From Cryptomeria japonica (Eukaryota; Streptophyta; Pinopsida; Cupressales; Cupressaceae), in contig NC_081414.1 in the NCBI RefSeq assembly GCF_030272615.1, positions 521,362,185 to 521,424,184 on the forward strand: DNA of 62,000 nt, read 5' to 3'. Positions 22,469 through 34,260 of the stretch are shown one piece after another (position 1 is the first letter of the stretch; the number at the start of each line of letters is the position of its first letter). The notes beneath the pieces were generated by a model. It searched no databases. It was not told where the DNA came from and saw only the letters and a list, made by a program, of their open reading frames with translations. The position numbers were made by a program, and so were the translations under genes.

Positions 22469-23683
22469 TGTTAGGATAACCAGTGGACAACTAAGAGGGC
22501 AGGGGGTGAATTAGTTGTCAACGTATTATAAAAATTTAAGCTCATAAAAATTTCTACCGGAATGCATAAACCAAATATCGGAATAGTAGATGTAAAAGCT
22601 AAGAATAAACATAAATTATAGAATAATTAACCAACCATCCATACACATACCACCAAGATTTGTATGTGGAAAACCTAGTAAAGGGAAAAACCACGATCGG
22701 AAGCCTACCCATAGTTAGATAATACTTTTGTAGCAAGTATGTGAATACAATAAGAGGGGCCTGCACATGGAGGAAGGCACACTTCCTAGAGCACACTTCT
22801 CATCACAAAAGGAGCCTCATTGACTACAAAGAAATCCAGACTACAATCCGGAAAGATGAGTGAACTGCAACAATAGCATCTCCTATGCCTAAGTACACTT
22901 TTGGTTAAACTCAATACCAAAGGTCTTAGATCTCTTTCACAAACCCAATTCGATCACCTATGATCGACCAAAACCTTTGCATATGATTACAACATTATTC
23001 GCACATAGATAATCCTATATCCCATAAACCCATAATCTACAAAGAGATCTTACATCATATTTATACCAACCCGAGACCTAAACAATTAGGTCAGCCACCT
23101 AAAATATAATACAATAGATCCATTACATAATCCCACAAACCAATAATAAACCAAGTCGGCCTAAGACTAAAACAACATAATCCAAATAATAAATCTAACC
23201 ACTAACGCATTGGAAGCATCAACCAACACGTTACACAAACCAATCCATAACCTAGCATAAATAAGACCAGACCTATAATAGGTCACCATAAGCCAAATGA
23301 AACAACATCGATCTACTAGAACACAAATATGATAACCATCAACATCTTGATAACCTTCTAGAAGTTGCACCAACGCCACTTATTGGATTTATCAAAAGAT
23401 CTTCATCAAAGTGTTGTTAATAAAACCCTTACCGGTGACCAAAGGCTTACTATAACAAATGATAACATTCAAATCATCAAAACCCAAACCAACTAAATGT
23501 GATATACATCAAGAAAAAATGAATAACCAATCCAAGCCAATACCACAAGCCAGACCAAATCGGAGAATACCAGAGATGGTCTCTAGATCAATTTCATAAT
23601 CCAACCACTCTACCAAAAATCGGTAGACAACAAAACAACTAGTGTTGACATCAATGACAAAGCATCAATGCAACACATAATAA
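22469..23683 (-). repeat. 5' LTR of Copia F (outer end truncated)
   Basis: Begins in + with TGTTAGGATAACCAG. Contains GTAAAGGGAAAAACCACGATCGG near 22678-22700 and ends CACATAATA without the expected ATACCAACA terminus. It meets a Gypsy fragment (H). Its outer 690 bp are duplicated to the right. Confidence 0.8.
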
Positions 23684-23838
23684 ATTCCTCCAAATTTCCA
23701 ATAGTGAATGCGTTGATAGATCATATTCATGTGGACTCACCAAATATTACTTTCTATCCCCATGAACTTTCGCCTCTAGAAGTGAGAAATTTGGAAGATC
23801 CTTTAATGATAATTGTTCATGTGAATGGTGTTGGTATC
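22991..23838. repeat. Tandem duplication, copy 1 (LTR F plus H fragment)
   Basis: Runs from AACATTATTCGCACATAG to GTGTTGGTATC. Contains the outer LTR of F and about 155 bp of Gypsy H. The next base starts copy 2. Confidence 0.88.
23684..23838 (+). pseudogene. Gypsy H fragment before retropepsin (copy 1)
   Basis: Reading frame SSKFPIVNALIDHIHVDSPN...NLEDPLMIIVHVNGVGI. This is the linker just ahead of the retropepsin in plant Gypsy polyproteins. The complete version with downstream protease lies at 24592-25041. Only duplicated debris. Confidence 0.65.
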
Positions 23839-24753
23839 AACATTATTCACATACAGATAATCCTATATCCCATAAACCCATAATCTACAAAAAGATCTTA
23901 CATCATATGTATACCAACCCGAGACCTAAACAATTTGGTTAGCCACCTAAAAGATAATACAATAGATCTATTACATAATCCTACAAACCAATGATAAACA
24001 AAGTCGGCCTAAGAATGAAACAACATAATCCAAATAATAAATCCAACCACTAATGATCAGAAGCATCAACCAACACGTTACACAAACCAGTCCATAACCT
24101 AGCAGAATAAGACCAGACCCATAATAGGTCACCATAAGCCAAATGAAACACCACCGATCAACTAGAACACAAATATGATAACCATCAGCATCTTGATAAC
24201 CTTCTAGAAGTTGCACCAATACCACTTATTGGATTCATCAAAATATCTTCATCAAAGCATTGCTGGTAAAACCTTTACCGGTGACCAAAAGGCTTACTAT
24301 AACAAATGATACCATTCAAATCATCAAATCCCAAACCAACTGAATGTGATATACATCAAGAAAAATCCTCCATCTTTGTAAGAATGATGAAAATGACTCC
24401 CCATCTTTCTGTTTGGTATTGCACAAAGTGGCAATTGATATATCTATCTTAATAACCAATTGAAGCCAATACCACAAGCCGGACCAAATCGGAGAATACC
24501 GGAGATGGTCTCCAAATCAATGTCATAATCCAACCACTCTACCGAAAGTTGGTAGAAAGTAAAACAACTAGTGTTGACATCAATGCTACACATAATCAAT
24601 TGCTCCAAATTTCCAATAGTGAATGCGTTGATGGATCATATTCATGTGGATTCGCCAAATATTACTTTCTATCCCCATGAACTTCCGCCTCTAGAAGTGA
24701 CAAATTTGGAAGATCCTTTAATGATAATTGTCCATGTGAATGGTGTTGGTATC
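23839..24753. repeat. Tandem duplication, copy 2
   Basis: Starts AACATTATTCACATAC and ends GTGTTGGTATC. Same order as copy 1, but with an 83-bp insertion at 24367-24449 and a small deletion near 24580. Confidence 0.88.
24367..24449 (-). pseudogene. Gypsy gag filler inside duplication copy 2
   Basis: Absent from copy 1. On the minus strand it reads IDISIATLCNTKQKDGESFS then SFLQRWR, a signature of a plant Gypsy Retrotrans_gag domain (the ...ESFSEFLQRWR... block). The insert is only 83 bp with no LTR, so it looks like templated filler at a repair junction rather than a transposition. Confidence 0.65.
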
Positions 24754-25041
24754 AGATGAACACTTGTTTATATAGGCTCTGCCCTTAGTGTTTGTGGCCT
24801 GGATTTGTTACCATAAATCAAGGTGGACCTGAACTCTTTGGCAACCTCCTCCTTGTTTATTCAAGGTTTTGACAATAGTGATAAAACCACTATGGGGACC
24901 ATCATATTGTCCTTCAAGGTTGGGAATGTCATCATCCCAACCCTTGTGCATGTGATGCTAGGTCCTCTATCCTACAACCTCCTTTTTGGTAGACCATGGC
25001 TTCATGCTTTGGGATTTGTAACTATTGGAATCAAGGAACAC
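24592..25041 (+). pseudogene. Gypsy H retropepsin
   Basis: Plus-strand fragment. After the PLMIIVHVNGVGI linker and a TGA comes LVYIGSALSVCGLDLLP, the retropepsin active site, where LVDTGSALNV is usual: the catalytic Asp is Tyr. A stop follows. The C-terminal part, from MDLNSLATSSLFIQGF to LLFGRPWLHALGFV, contains the LLGRPWLH motif of retropepsins. It ends at 25041 where the LTR of J begins. Function is lost. Confidence 0.8.
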
Positions 25042-26204
25042 TGAGAGGGGGGGCGGCGGTGAATCAATGTTCAACAACTTACAAATTTATAAAACTAATT
25101 CTTTAACCACCAGATGCAAAGAACAAAAAATATAATGTAAAAATAAAAAGCAAATAACCACACAACCATAACACTAGAATTTTTACGTGGAAACTTGGAA
25201 AGGGAAAAACCATGGTGGGATTGGTTACCCACAATATTATTATACTATGGTCCATAGTAAAACAATATTACAAAAATGGAATGCACTTGCATTCAGGTAC
25301 ACTGCCTAGAGCTCACTACTCAATTACAAAATAGGGTTGCAACCCCAAAGGACTCATTGTCCTACAAATGAGATATATAAGGAAATAAAATGTTTGAAAT
25401 AGAGTATAGAATCTATAAATGCCAGGAATCAATTTCGGTTAAGCTCAAAAATGATCCATTGCCATTGATCTGAAAAACTGCTATGTTCTGCTTTGCTGCC
25501 AAATACCAGATCATCAAAACTCAAGATGTGCACGAGAAACTATGCTCTCTTGTAGTGAAAATTTTTTATATCACACCTTTTATATAAAAAATTATCTTCC
25601 ACATTGATCTTATATATCTGCACCACCAAAATAGATCTCCATTAAGTCGTCTTCACAAAACTGTAAAATATGAAACGTATAGTATCATGTCGGCTCAAAC
25701 CATCACAAATCCATATACCAGACCTAAAACATGTTATCAAAAGCTTCACACACAATGGCACAAACTCCTCAAACTCACCAACATCCACTAGAATTATCCT
25801 AAAAAATTTGAATCACATGTTACACCATCAAGCATAATAGTAACTCTATTCTTCTTATAGTACCAGATATCAGACCAAGAAACTTGCATTAGAATCAACA
25901 CCGGAGGCTAGAATTACATGATAACCTATCTCACACATCTAATAAAATATTCTCATCACTACAACAAGAACTTAGTCACCAGAAATGAATAATGCTTACC
26001 GGATCTATACATTGTGTTCCATCGACCGGACTTATGCTTCATGAATAACCAAACTTACTTAAGACTATTGGTAATCCTAATATCTATATACCATATAGGA
26101 TTACTATGCTCATTTTCCATTAATGATAACCCCTAACTAATCTCATGCATCAAACATCATCAATATTCACTAGAGCATCACTAGAACAATGTCTCTTTCT
26201 AACA
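25042..26204 (-). repeat. 3' LTR of J
   Basis: In + from TGAGAGGGGGGGCGG to CTTTCTAACA. Contains GGAAAGGGAAAAACCATGGTGGG near 25197-25220. About 1,163 bp. A polypurine tract follows at 26205. Confidence 0.8.
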
Positions 26205-26482
26205 ATTCCCCCCTTTGGCATTGATGGCAACACTGTGAAAAATGACAAGTGCCCAACACTCCAAAAGTGCAATCAATCAAAAAATATAAAATTTTGTAGA
26301 CTTAGATGTCCCCCCCTAAGAATGTGTACCATTTTTAACTTCTCTCTCTCCCCCTTTGACATCAATGGAAAATGTAGGAATCTGCCAAAACTTATATACA
26401 AAATAATGTATATAGTGATACAAAAACTTGAAAATATTTGCATAAGTTACCTTCAAGGACTTTAGATACTCACTCCATCCTC
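26205..26482 (-). promoter_or_regulatory. 3' non-coding region of J with polypurine tracts
   Basis: C-rich boxes in + at 26206 (TTCCCCCCTTTGGC), 26309 (GTCCCCCCCTAAG) and 26350 (CTCCCCCTTTGAC), the last followed by CATCAATG. Same pattern as in K and D. No coding. Confidence 0.68.
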
Positions 26483-27165
26483 TCAGGAAACAATCCAAAA
26501 CATTATTAGGGAGCTAAACATGTATGCATGAACTTCTATTCCCTTAAGATCTATTGGTACATCTTTACCCAAAGAAATCACTACATCTTGTTGAGTCCTA
26601 AGCAAAGTGTCTAACCGAGGAGTGACTAGATTCTTCAATTCTCCCACTCTGCCTATTAATTGCTCCTTTTCTACACTCAAGCCCTTGATTTTGTTTGTTA
26701 GATTCATAATTTGGGCTTCAAGATTTCTAGCAAAAATTGAAAGAGGGGCAAAAGATTGTGAAATTGCAACTATCTGCCCTTCATATTCCCTTATCTTTTT
26801 GTCAATGTCTATTGAAAATTTGGGTGAAATGAGACATGACTTAAATATTTTACCACCTTCATCTAAAGCAACCTCAGCACTCTTTACCATAGATTTAAAA
26901 ATTTCCCTATGAGCCTCAATTGTTTTCAAAAAGGTTTGAAGTCTCATCTCATTGAATTTATTTATAACTTTTATATTTGATGCTTTCTCTACTAATACAA
27001 AATCTGATTCAACTTTGTTTAACATACCCTTAAGCTTACCAAAGGGCGTGTCACTAGAATCCTGCTTAAGGTTGGCAAAATTTTCTCCAAAACTATAGTA
27101 GCCAGAGATATAACCTCTTTTTCTTCAGATGCGGACTTAAGTAAGTCATCTCTTGCCTTGATTTG
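26483..27165 (-). pseudogene. J accessory ORF, C-terminal helical region
   Basis: Open for 180 codons from 27025, with a readable upstream extension in shifted frames to about 27165. Composition is helical and rich in Leu, Lys, Glu and Ile, with heptad-like runs (AQIMNLTNKIKGLSVEKEQL then IGRVGELKNLVTPRLDTLL). No RT, integrase or protease motif. Position and pattern (a LVTPRLDTLL-like segment, then a divergent tail ending shortly before the tracts) resemble the end of ORF2 in K at 37114-36869 (LALLPRLQILQ). Function unknown; I infer the same accessory protein family. Confidence 0.6.
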
Positions 27166-27170
27166 CATCA

Positions 27171-27390
27171 GGGTGGTAGTATCATCTACAGTTCATGGAT
27201 TTGTGAAATTCGTAGCTAACAACCAAGTTGTCACAATCAAGGTCGACTCTATGGATATGCATCTATGTCAAATATCATTAGTGGATATGTTACCTCAATA
27301 TTTGTTTTGGACCAATAATATGCATTTAATTTTATTTTCCTCCTTTTAGTTTTCTCCATCCTTAATCATGCACCTTTTGTTCCTTATGTT
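27171..27390 (+). pseudogene. Gypsy H fragment after retropepsin
   Basis: Reads GGVVSSTVHGFVKFVAN-like sequence followed by NQVVTIKVDSMDM, which resembles the segment just downstream of the retropepsin GRPW motif in plant Gypsy polyproteins. It probably continues the protease fragment ending at 25041, split by J, but the join is not exact. It ends at the LTR of M. Confidence 0.5.
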
Positions 27391-28499
27391 TGTTGGTATT
27401 ATGGATGACTTCATCATGTGTTGCATTGGGTTTTTCATTGATGTCAACACTTATCTTTCTGGAGGTCTACATTGATGATTTGGCACTCTGGATATATTGT
27501 TTTGTTGTTGAACTGACACATTGTGGTCCTGGTATGGATATTGGCTTATGCACAATCACCAGTATATGTTTTGATGGCAGCTCATAAATTTGATGATGAG
27601 TTGTTATCATTTGGAGATCATTTGGTTATGTCAAAGACATGGATTGGATTTTTTCATTTGGTGTTTTTCATATTGGACTAATTGGGTTCACATATTTTCC
27701 TTAACCGGCAGATAGGTCTAGGTTATGAACCGACATATGATATCATGTTCCAAAATCAGCATGACATGTTTTGGAAATGGTTTATTAATTGGATAATGTG
27801 TAAATGTATTGAGGCCAACATATTGTATTGCACCAAGACTTATTTTGTAATTGATTTAAATGTAATATCTTTTAGGAGCTGACCTAATGATGAGGTCTTA
27901 GGTTTTGTATAAATAATTTTAAGATCTTATTTCAAAGTGTGTATATTGAAGATCATTGTGAAGAGCGAAAATAAGAAGATCCTTGTGTGAATCACATGGA
28001 TATTATTTGAAGGTTGAAGGAAAGGTTATGATGGTATTTGGTCCTCATGCGTAGAGTGTAAACCGGTATTGAATCTAGCATTGAAGATGCAATATTGAAG
28101 CAGTACATTAATTATTGGATTTAACCATCTAACTATGTAGTCAGTGTGACTCCTAATTTTGTGATGGAGCAGTGAGCTCTAGGTGGTTGGCCTTTCTACA
28201 TGTGTAGACCCCATTATTGTATTCACTTACTATCTGTAGTACTATCATCTGATTGTGGGTAAGGTTTCCCATCATGGTTTTTCCCCTTATAGGGTTTCCA
28301 TGTCAAAATATTTCTGTCATGTGTTATGGATGTTGTTTTCCTTTTTGTTTCATGCATTAAGTTGTACTGGTAACACTATAACTATTATTACGTTTTATCG
28401 ACACTAGGTTTTAAGTTGGAATAATTTGTTTTCAGTTATAATTTATTGGCAATTGATTTACCCCCCCGCCCTCTTAGTTGTCCTTCCCAATTCCTAACA
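27391..28499 (+). repeat. 5' LTR of Copia M
   Basis: From TGTTGGTATTATGGATG to TTCCTAACA. Contains GGTTTTTCCCCTTATAGGG near 28278-28298 and CCCCCCCGCCCTCTTAG near 28461. About 1,109 bp. Confidence 0.9.
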
Positions 28500-28500
28500 A

Positions 28501-28513
28501 TTGGTATCAGAGC
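28501..28513 (+). promoter_or_regulatory. Primer binding site of M
   Basis: TTGGTATCAGAGC, a perfect complement of the tRNA-iMet 3' end, one base from the LTR. Confidence 0.9.
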
Positions 28514-28556
28514 TTAGTCCTCTTTTTGCAGAAGTCTAATAGCTTGAGGAGCTCCT

Positions 28557-30013
28557 ATGGTAGCAAATATCTTCAGGAAGGATAGTCCCAAACTTGGTGG
28601 AACTAACTATGGTATATGGAAGATCAAAATGGAGACACATTTGAATTGCATTGGAAGAGATATGTGGGATGTTACAAGGAATGGATATGTTGCTCCTAAT
28701 CAGAATAATCCTAATCCACTGACCTTGGCTAATGACTTGGAGAATGATTCTAAAGCAAGAGAAGCACTTCTAAGCACATTATCAGATCAACAAATCATGG
28801 GATTATCAGACAGATCTACTGTAAAAGCTATTTGGGATAAACTGGAAACATTGAATGAAGGAGATTCCACTATCAAAATTGCTAAACTGGAATGTTACCG
28901 AGTCAGGTATGAAAATTTAAAAATGGAAAAGGATGAAATAATTTTTGCATTTATGGAAAGAGTTAATGAAATTGTTTTAGGAATACAATGTTGTGGAGGA
29001 TCTTTAAGTGAAGATGAAATTGTTTCTAAAGTTTTAAGAGCTTTTCCACTGGCTTACAAAATGAAAGTGATAGCTATTAATGAGTTGAGAATAATGCCTA
29101 ATACATTAGTATCTAGAGATACTTTGGTTGGAAAACTTTCAACATTTGAGCTTGAAGAATTTTGTCCTGTTGCTACAATCAAGATTGATATAGCCTTTAA
29201 AGTAGCATCATCAACATCATCATCATCATCTGACAAATCTGATTGGAAAGCATTTTATGCAAAACAACTTGAAGATATCAGAAGAGAAAATGAAGAACTT
29301 GAAGCACTATTTCCAAGGAAGATGTCTAAAGGTCCAGCAGGAAATAAGTATGAAGGTAAAGCACCTTTCAAATGTTTTAATTGCAATAAAGTTGGTCATG
29401 TGGTGTCTAGGTGTCTTGATAGACATTCAAGATAAAGAGAGGAGGCAAAAAGAACATATAAACCTAACCCTAGATATCAAAGATATGGATTTAAGAAAAA
29501 TAGAGATAAGTCATGTTACAATGCAGATGAAGGTGTTATAGATGACTCTAATGAAGATTCAATGGATAGTGGATGGGCATTTGTTGCAATAAAAGAAGAT
29601 CAACCAACACCTATTGTCAAACTAGTTGAGCACGCATTAGCAGCAAAATTTGAAGAAAATGATGAATGGATCATTTATAGTGCATTCTCACATTATATGA
29701 CTAGTGATAAAAGAAAATTCTTATCATTTTGGGAATGTCATGGAGGTCTAGTAAGATTTGGAGATGACAAAGCTTGTTTAATCAAAGGAAGAGGAACTAT
29801 ATCTTTGGATGGTAAGCACAATACTGACAATGTTTACTATATAGAAGGTTTGAAGCATAATATTTTGAGTGTTGGTTAGTTAGTGGAAAAAGGATTTCAA
29901 TTAAAATTCAAGATTGGAAAATACAAAATCATAAATAGAACTAGATTGGACATTGCAACCGGTAATCAAACTAAAGATAATATCTTTCATTTGAATACCA
30001 GCGATAAGACATG
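28557..30013 (+). pseudogene. Copia M gag and protease
   Basis: ATG at 28557 opens MVANIFRKDSPKLGGTNYGI, followed by 292 open codons: UBN2-type capsid domain, Ser-rich linker, a coiled segment (YAKQLEDIRRENEELEALF) and an intact zinc knuckle CFNCNKVGHVVSRC. A TAA follows at about 29433, but the same frame continues to the protease. Its active site reads WIIYSAFSHYM instead of WIIDSGCSHHM, so the catalytic Asp and three neighbours are lost. The pre-integrase stretch (VYYIEGLKHNILSVG, then TAG) runs to KTC at the L insertion. Gag itself is nearly intact. Confidence 0.92.
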
Positions 30014-32588
30014 TGGTGCAGGAGCACCCCTTCAACATGATCATTCAGGATAAGAGGATGAAGGATAAGACCTTAAACATGTCTTAGGATGTGTTCCTTG
30101 TGTTTCAATTATGCATTTTGTGTTTGTAATAAAGGACCCCATCTTGTGAGCCAAACTCCTATTTTGGCATCTTGATAAGCCAATTAGGACTTTTGGACAC
30201 AAGGGGACAAAGTATGCTTAGGATATGTTTGTCCTAGTGTTTTTATTTGTTTTATGTTATTATATGGTGTTTATAGGTGTTAGTCTTGACCCAATTCATT
30301 TGGGTGCAAGAAATGACATTTTTGACAACTTTGTCAAAAGTTGTCATGAGCAACTTTTGTGGAACTTTTAGAATTCTTGTAGGTCTAACTCCTCCAATAG
30401 CTTTATACTATTGTTTTTGGTTGAGAGAAGTTTTAGAGGGGTATAAAAACATTGAGGACACAATTATCAAGGAGAGACTATACGAAGAAAAAATTTATCA
30501 TTGCAAACAATAAGAAATTCTAAGTATTTTCTGCAAATGTGAAGTTTTGGCATGAGGTACGGAGTTGTACGGATTGGGACCAATCCCCAATGTTGCTATT
30601 TTGTTAGTGAAATGAGTTACCAATGATTTGATATTTATTTGAGGTATTTATCATTTGTTTTTCTCCAGATATCCAAGTTTTGCTTTAGGTACATAAAAAA
30701 CCAGGGTTTACCTAGGGTTTTGCCTTTCCATGGCCATAACTTGCAACCTGTTCATCTAAAAATCATGGAAGTGGGTGGAATGCAAGTGTGGCCTATGTAC
30801 TCTATGATTATAAAATATTTTTTTAGGAAGAGCAAGGGAGATATGTGTTTGATCAAGTCCTAGGTAGACATCTCTATGTGGCTACCTATCCCTTAGACTA
30901 CAATAGTTACCCTAGAAGACAATTGGTGATGATTCTAGGTGTGTAACCCTAGAATATATAATGGTTTATGGTTACCCACATTCTCATGGGGTTGTGATTG
31001 TAAGTGTTAGGTCCCAAAGACAACTGAGATGGGGGGTGAATCAGTTGTCAAATGAATTTAAACCAAAAACAGCTTCATCAATTTTCTGCTTAATACCGGT
31101 GAAACAGTCTGTTATACCGATGGACAATTTTATCCGATAATTGCAATACTAGTAAATATTAATGCATGAAATGAAATGAAAAATTCATGCACAACACATA
31201 ACACCAATATTTGTACGTGGAAACCCTGTAAGGGGAAAAACCACGGTGGGAAACCATACCCACAATCAGATGATACTACTGCAGATAGTAAGTTTATACA
31301 AATGGGTTCTGCACATGCAGAAAGGCCAAGTGCCTAGAGCTCACTGATTAAACACAAAATTGGAGTCACATTGACTACAATTGGATGGTTAAATCCAATA
31401 AGAATGTATTGCTAAAAATAGCATCTTCATATGCTGGATTCAGTACCAGTGTAGTTCTGATATGCTTTCACAAAAACCTAGCTTCACATTCGAATGATAT
31501 TTGCATGTATAGCTCTACTTATTCTTGCATATACCTTCACACAATTCTTTTTCGCATCCCACATTCAATCTTACAAATAAGATCTTACATTTATACCATA
31601 ACCTAGGACCAATTTTAGTAGGTCGGCTCTATAAGATATATTACAATAAAATTATTTTACAAACAAAACAATATCCGATGTAATAACCGATTCAACATGT
31701 CAGCTTGATGCATTTACAACAATAATAAATCATCTTAATAGCATGTCATGCTGATCTGAAAAAGATAAACCTATCGATGCATAACCTGGACCTATTTGCC
31801 GGTAACAACAAATATGCAAATATGAATATACCAATAAAAAATTCTCCAAGATAAGATGTCCAAGCAATGTCTTCGACATAACCAAGTGTTTTCCATGCCA
31901 TTCCAAGTGTCGGTGGTCATTATATCCTGTCGGTGTACCATATACCAGTGACTGTGCATAAGTCACTAGCTTGCCAGTGAATGTTGTTGAATATCCAAAG
32001 TGCTAGAGTTTTAGTAGGTGTTCACATCAATGACAAAACCATACCAAAATACCAACAGTAAGGTGTTTCCATTTTGATATAGTTGCTTCACAAATGGAGG
32101 CCTAATTATCCCTTTAGGGCAGTTGGTCATCACCGGGTTCAGACCTTTCTTTGTCAAATATTGACTTCTCCTTTTGGGGGATTGTGTAAGACAATAAAGG
32201 GTATCTGAATTAGTTATTTTTTTCCAAGGTGTTTGGAAAATTTTGGACTTATGGTCCCATTACCCATATCCAAGGGCTACAAGCAAATAGGCCTAATTGT
32301 GAAGGTGTCATAGGGAATTGGGTTAGATCCTTAAAAATAGCATTTGGTCTGGTGCATGTGAGTATTGTATGATCCAAAATAGGTGTTGTCAAGGTCAGGA
32401 ACCTTAGGAGGGATCATGATGCATAATGGAGCAAGTTACCCAATTTGAGAAGTATGAATCTTGGAGTGAAATGAGAAGTTGGAACTAAGATTGTAGAGCC
32501 TTTCTTTGTAGGATCCTATTGGTGATTTGAGGGGTCAGTGTCATACATCCTGAAGTGTTTGACAAGATGCAAGGAGGGCTCTACATCA
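30014..32588 (+). repeat. 5' LTR of L (interrupted by solo LTR O)
   Basis: Matches 53090-54537. Without O and its duplication it is about 1.5 kb. No gene seen; short ORFs are not conserved between the two LTR copies. Confidence 0.92.
31005..32057 (-). mobile_element. Solo LTR O (A/D/M Copia family)
   Basis: A complete LTR in minus orientation, TGTTAGGTCCCAAAG to ATACCAACA, with no internal element. The perfect duplication GTAAG flanks it (31000-31004 and 32058-32062). The other LTR of L is uninterrupted at this point (GGTTGTAAGGTGTG). It is the product of LTR-LTR recombination. Confidence 0.95.
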
Positions 32589-32590
32589 AG

Positions 32591-32602
32591 TGGTATCAGA
32601 GC
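32591..32602 (+). promoter_or_regulatory. Primer binding site of L
   Basis: TGGTATCAGAGC, complementary to tRNA-iMet, two bases after the LTR end. Confidence 0.88.
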
Positions 32603-32641
32603 TAGTAACAGCTTTGGTAAAGAGATAGTGATTTTGAGAAA

Positions 32642-33865
32642 ATGGTAGATAGAGAGGAATAAGTCCCTAGGAGACCAATCACCAACATGGAATTGGAAAA
32701 GATTGTGAGAGAGAAGGCCAATTCTTGCAAGGCCATGTAGAAGGAGATAGAGAGGTTGAGGGGTAGAGTAGATGGTAAGGAAGATGGAGGCACTAGTAGT
32801 AGTGAAGGGGATGAAGATGAGATCCCTATGCTAGAGGAAGAGGTGATTCCTGCTGACCAAAGACACTTCCTTAATGCCCTCAAGTCCATGGAGAGAAGAA
32901 CCATGGAGTAGAAGATTGAATTGCCAACTTTCATAGGGAAGATGGAACTAGATGTAGTGGTGGATTGGATAGACTCCCTGGCCAGTTTCTTTGAATATGA
33001 AGACATTCAAAGAAAAGGACAACTTGGTGGAACTTTGTCTAGGAGGAGAGAGAAAAGGACAACAAACCCAAGATTGTTTCTTGGAAAAGGATGGTTGCCT
33101 TAGTGAAGGAGGCTTATGTACCCAAGGATTATGAAGTTCAACTTCACAAGAGGAGGCAAAATCTCAAGCATAAGGAGATGGATGTGAACTCTTACACTGA
33201 GGAGTTCCAAAGGCTATGTATGAAGTCTAAGACAAAAGAGGAGGAGAGTGAAAAGGTTGCTCGGTACCTAAATGGATTAAGGTACAACATCTAAGAATAA
33301 CTAAACCTCCTTAGCCTAGATACAGTTGGTAAATGCCATCAAATTTCAATCAAGGTGGAAGAGAAAATCAAAAGGAGACAAGATCAGAACAATAAAGGAA
33401 GAGGAAGACAACAAAGAGGGGGAAGAAGGTTTTTTAGAGGTAAGGGAAATGTTTTTGGAAACCAAGGTGAAACAAATCAAGAAGGCACTAAAGGAGAAAG
33501 TAGTCACAATAACAATGGAGGATATAATCAGAGGGGTAACTTCAGAGGAAGAAGACCACCATTTAGGGGAATATCTCAAGGTATAGGTCCAATCAGATGC
33601 TATAACTGCAATCAAGAAGGGAACATAGCCAATAGGTGTCTTGACAAGCCTACTAGTTCCATGGGGGAAAGAAGAAGTAACTTGGTCAAAGAATCTGATT
33701 GCCAAAGTGTGGCAAGTGAAAATACATACCAGAGTGTCAATACCCCTGATAGCTATGGTTACCCTAAAAGAGGTGAAGCTTTGATGATCAGAAGAGTAGT
33801 AACTACCACGAAGATGGCTGACAAAGAACCCCCACAGAGAAAGTCTCTATTCAAGACCACTTGCA
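32642..33865 (+). pseudogene. Gypsy L gag
   Basis: ATG at 32642 opens MVDREE, then an in-frame TAG. The frame goes on with an acidic N-terminus (GGTSSSEGDEDEIPMLEEEV) and the capsid start LPTFIGKMELDVVVDWIDSL. A frameshift near 33090 leads to the second capsid half (AYVPKDYEVQLHKRRQNLKH, VNSYTEEFQRL). After a stop there is an Arg/Gly-rich basic stretch and a zinc knuckle CYNCNQEGNIANRC in which the zinc-binding His is Asn. The tail is copied again downstream (see the duplication). Confidence 0.88.
33700..33865 (+). repeat. 166-bp direct repeat in L, copy 1
   Basis: From TGCCAAAGTGTGGCAAG to GACCACTTGCA, within the gag-protease linker. Second copy at 34261-34426. Confidence 0.92.
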
Positions 33866-34260
33866 TCTTGGCATTACACACTCTAATGGTAGCTAAAGGT
33901 GATTGAAGGTGTTTTCATTGATGGCAACCTTGAAATATTATGGCACCGGCAGTCACCAGCACTGACAGACTCTACACTGGCAGATAGTTCACTGGCAACA
34001 ACAATAATGTTTACCAACACCTTAGCCGACATGATTTTGATTATTGTATTTTTTTATTTAATTGTAATATCTTTTTGTAAGCCGACATGGCATGTTATAA
34101 TAAGACTCATATATAAGTATGAGATCTTGTAGATCATTTATGCAACACAACATAGAGGATAGATATGATGGATATGTAGAGCGAATATTAAGGCAGACTT
34201 TTTAGAAGGGTTTATGGTTATTATATGAGCTTAAATTGGTACTAAACCTAGCATAGTAGA
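33866..34260. repeat. LTR-derived insert between the direct repeats
   Basis: 395 bp unrelated to L. It has GTGTTTTCATTGATGGCAAC and TTGTAATATCTTTTTGTAAGCCGAC, which resemble the LTR start region and the TTGTAATATCTT...GCTGAC segment of the Copia LTRs here, but lacks the C-run end. A partial LTR remnant. Confidence 0.6.

Larger units (their letters stand above)
25042..27170 (-). mobile_element. Element J, 3' end (K-type non-autonomous family)
   Basis: Minus-strand element with a 3' LTR, polypurine tracts and the 3' end of a long helical ORF. It lacks the 5' part, and no pol is seen between ORF and LTR. Its organisation matches the 3' end of K. Inserted into or next to Gypsy H, which has fragments on both sides. 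Confidence 0.7.
27391..30013 (+). mobile_element. Copia element M, left arm
   Basis: 5' LTR, primer site, gag, protease and start of pre-integrase. Interrupted at 30013 by Gypsy L, with the 5-bp duplication ACATG (30009-30013 and 54538-54542). The frame resumes on the other side: SDKTC, then LIAQIDESWLWHKR. Same family as A and D. Confidence 0.93.

Noticed and set aside
32602-33006. 134-codon minus-strand Ser-rich ORF
   Set aside because: Antisense shadow of the L gag frame.
33346-33705. 119-codon minus-strand ORF
   Set aside because: Antisense of the Arg/Gly-rich gag tail of L, with no independent support.
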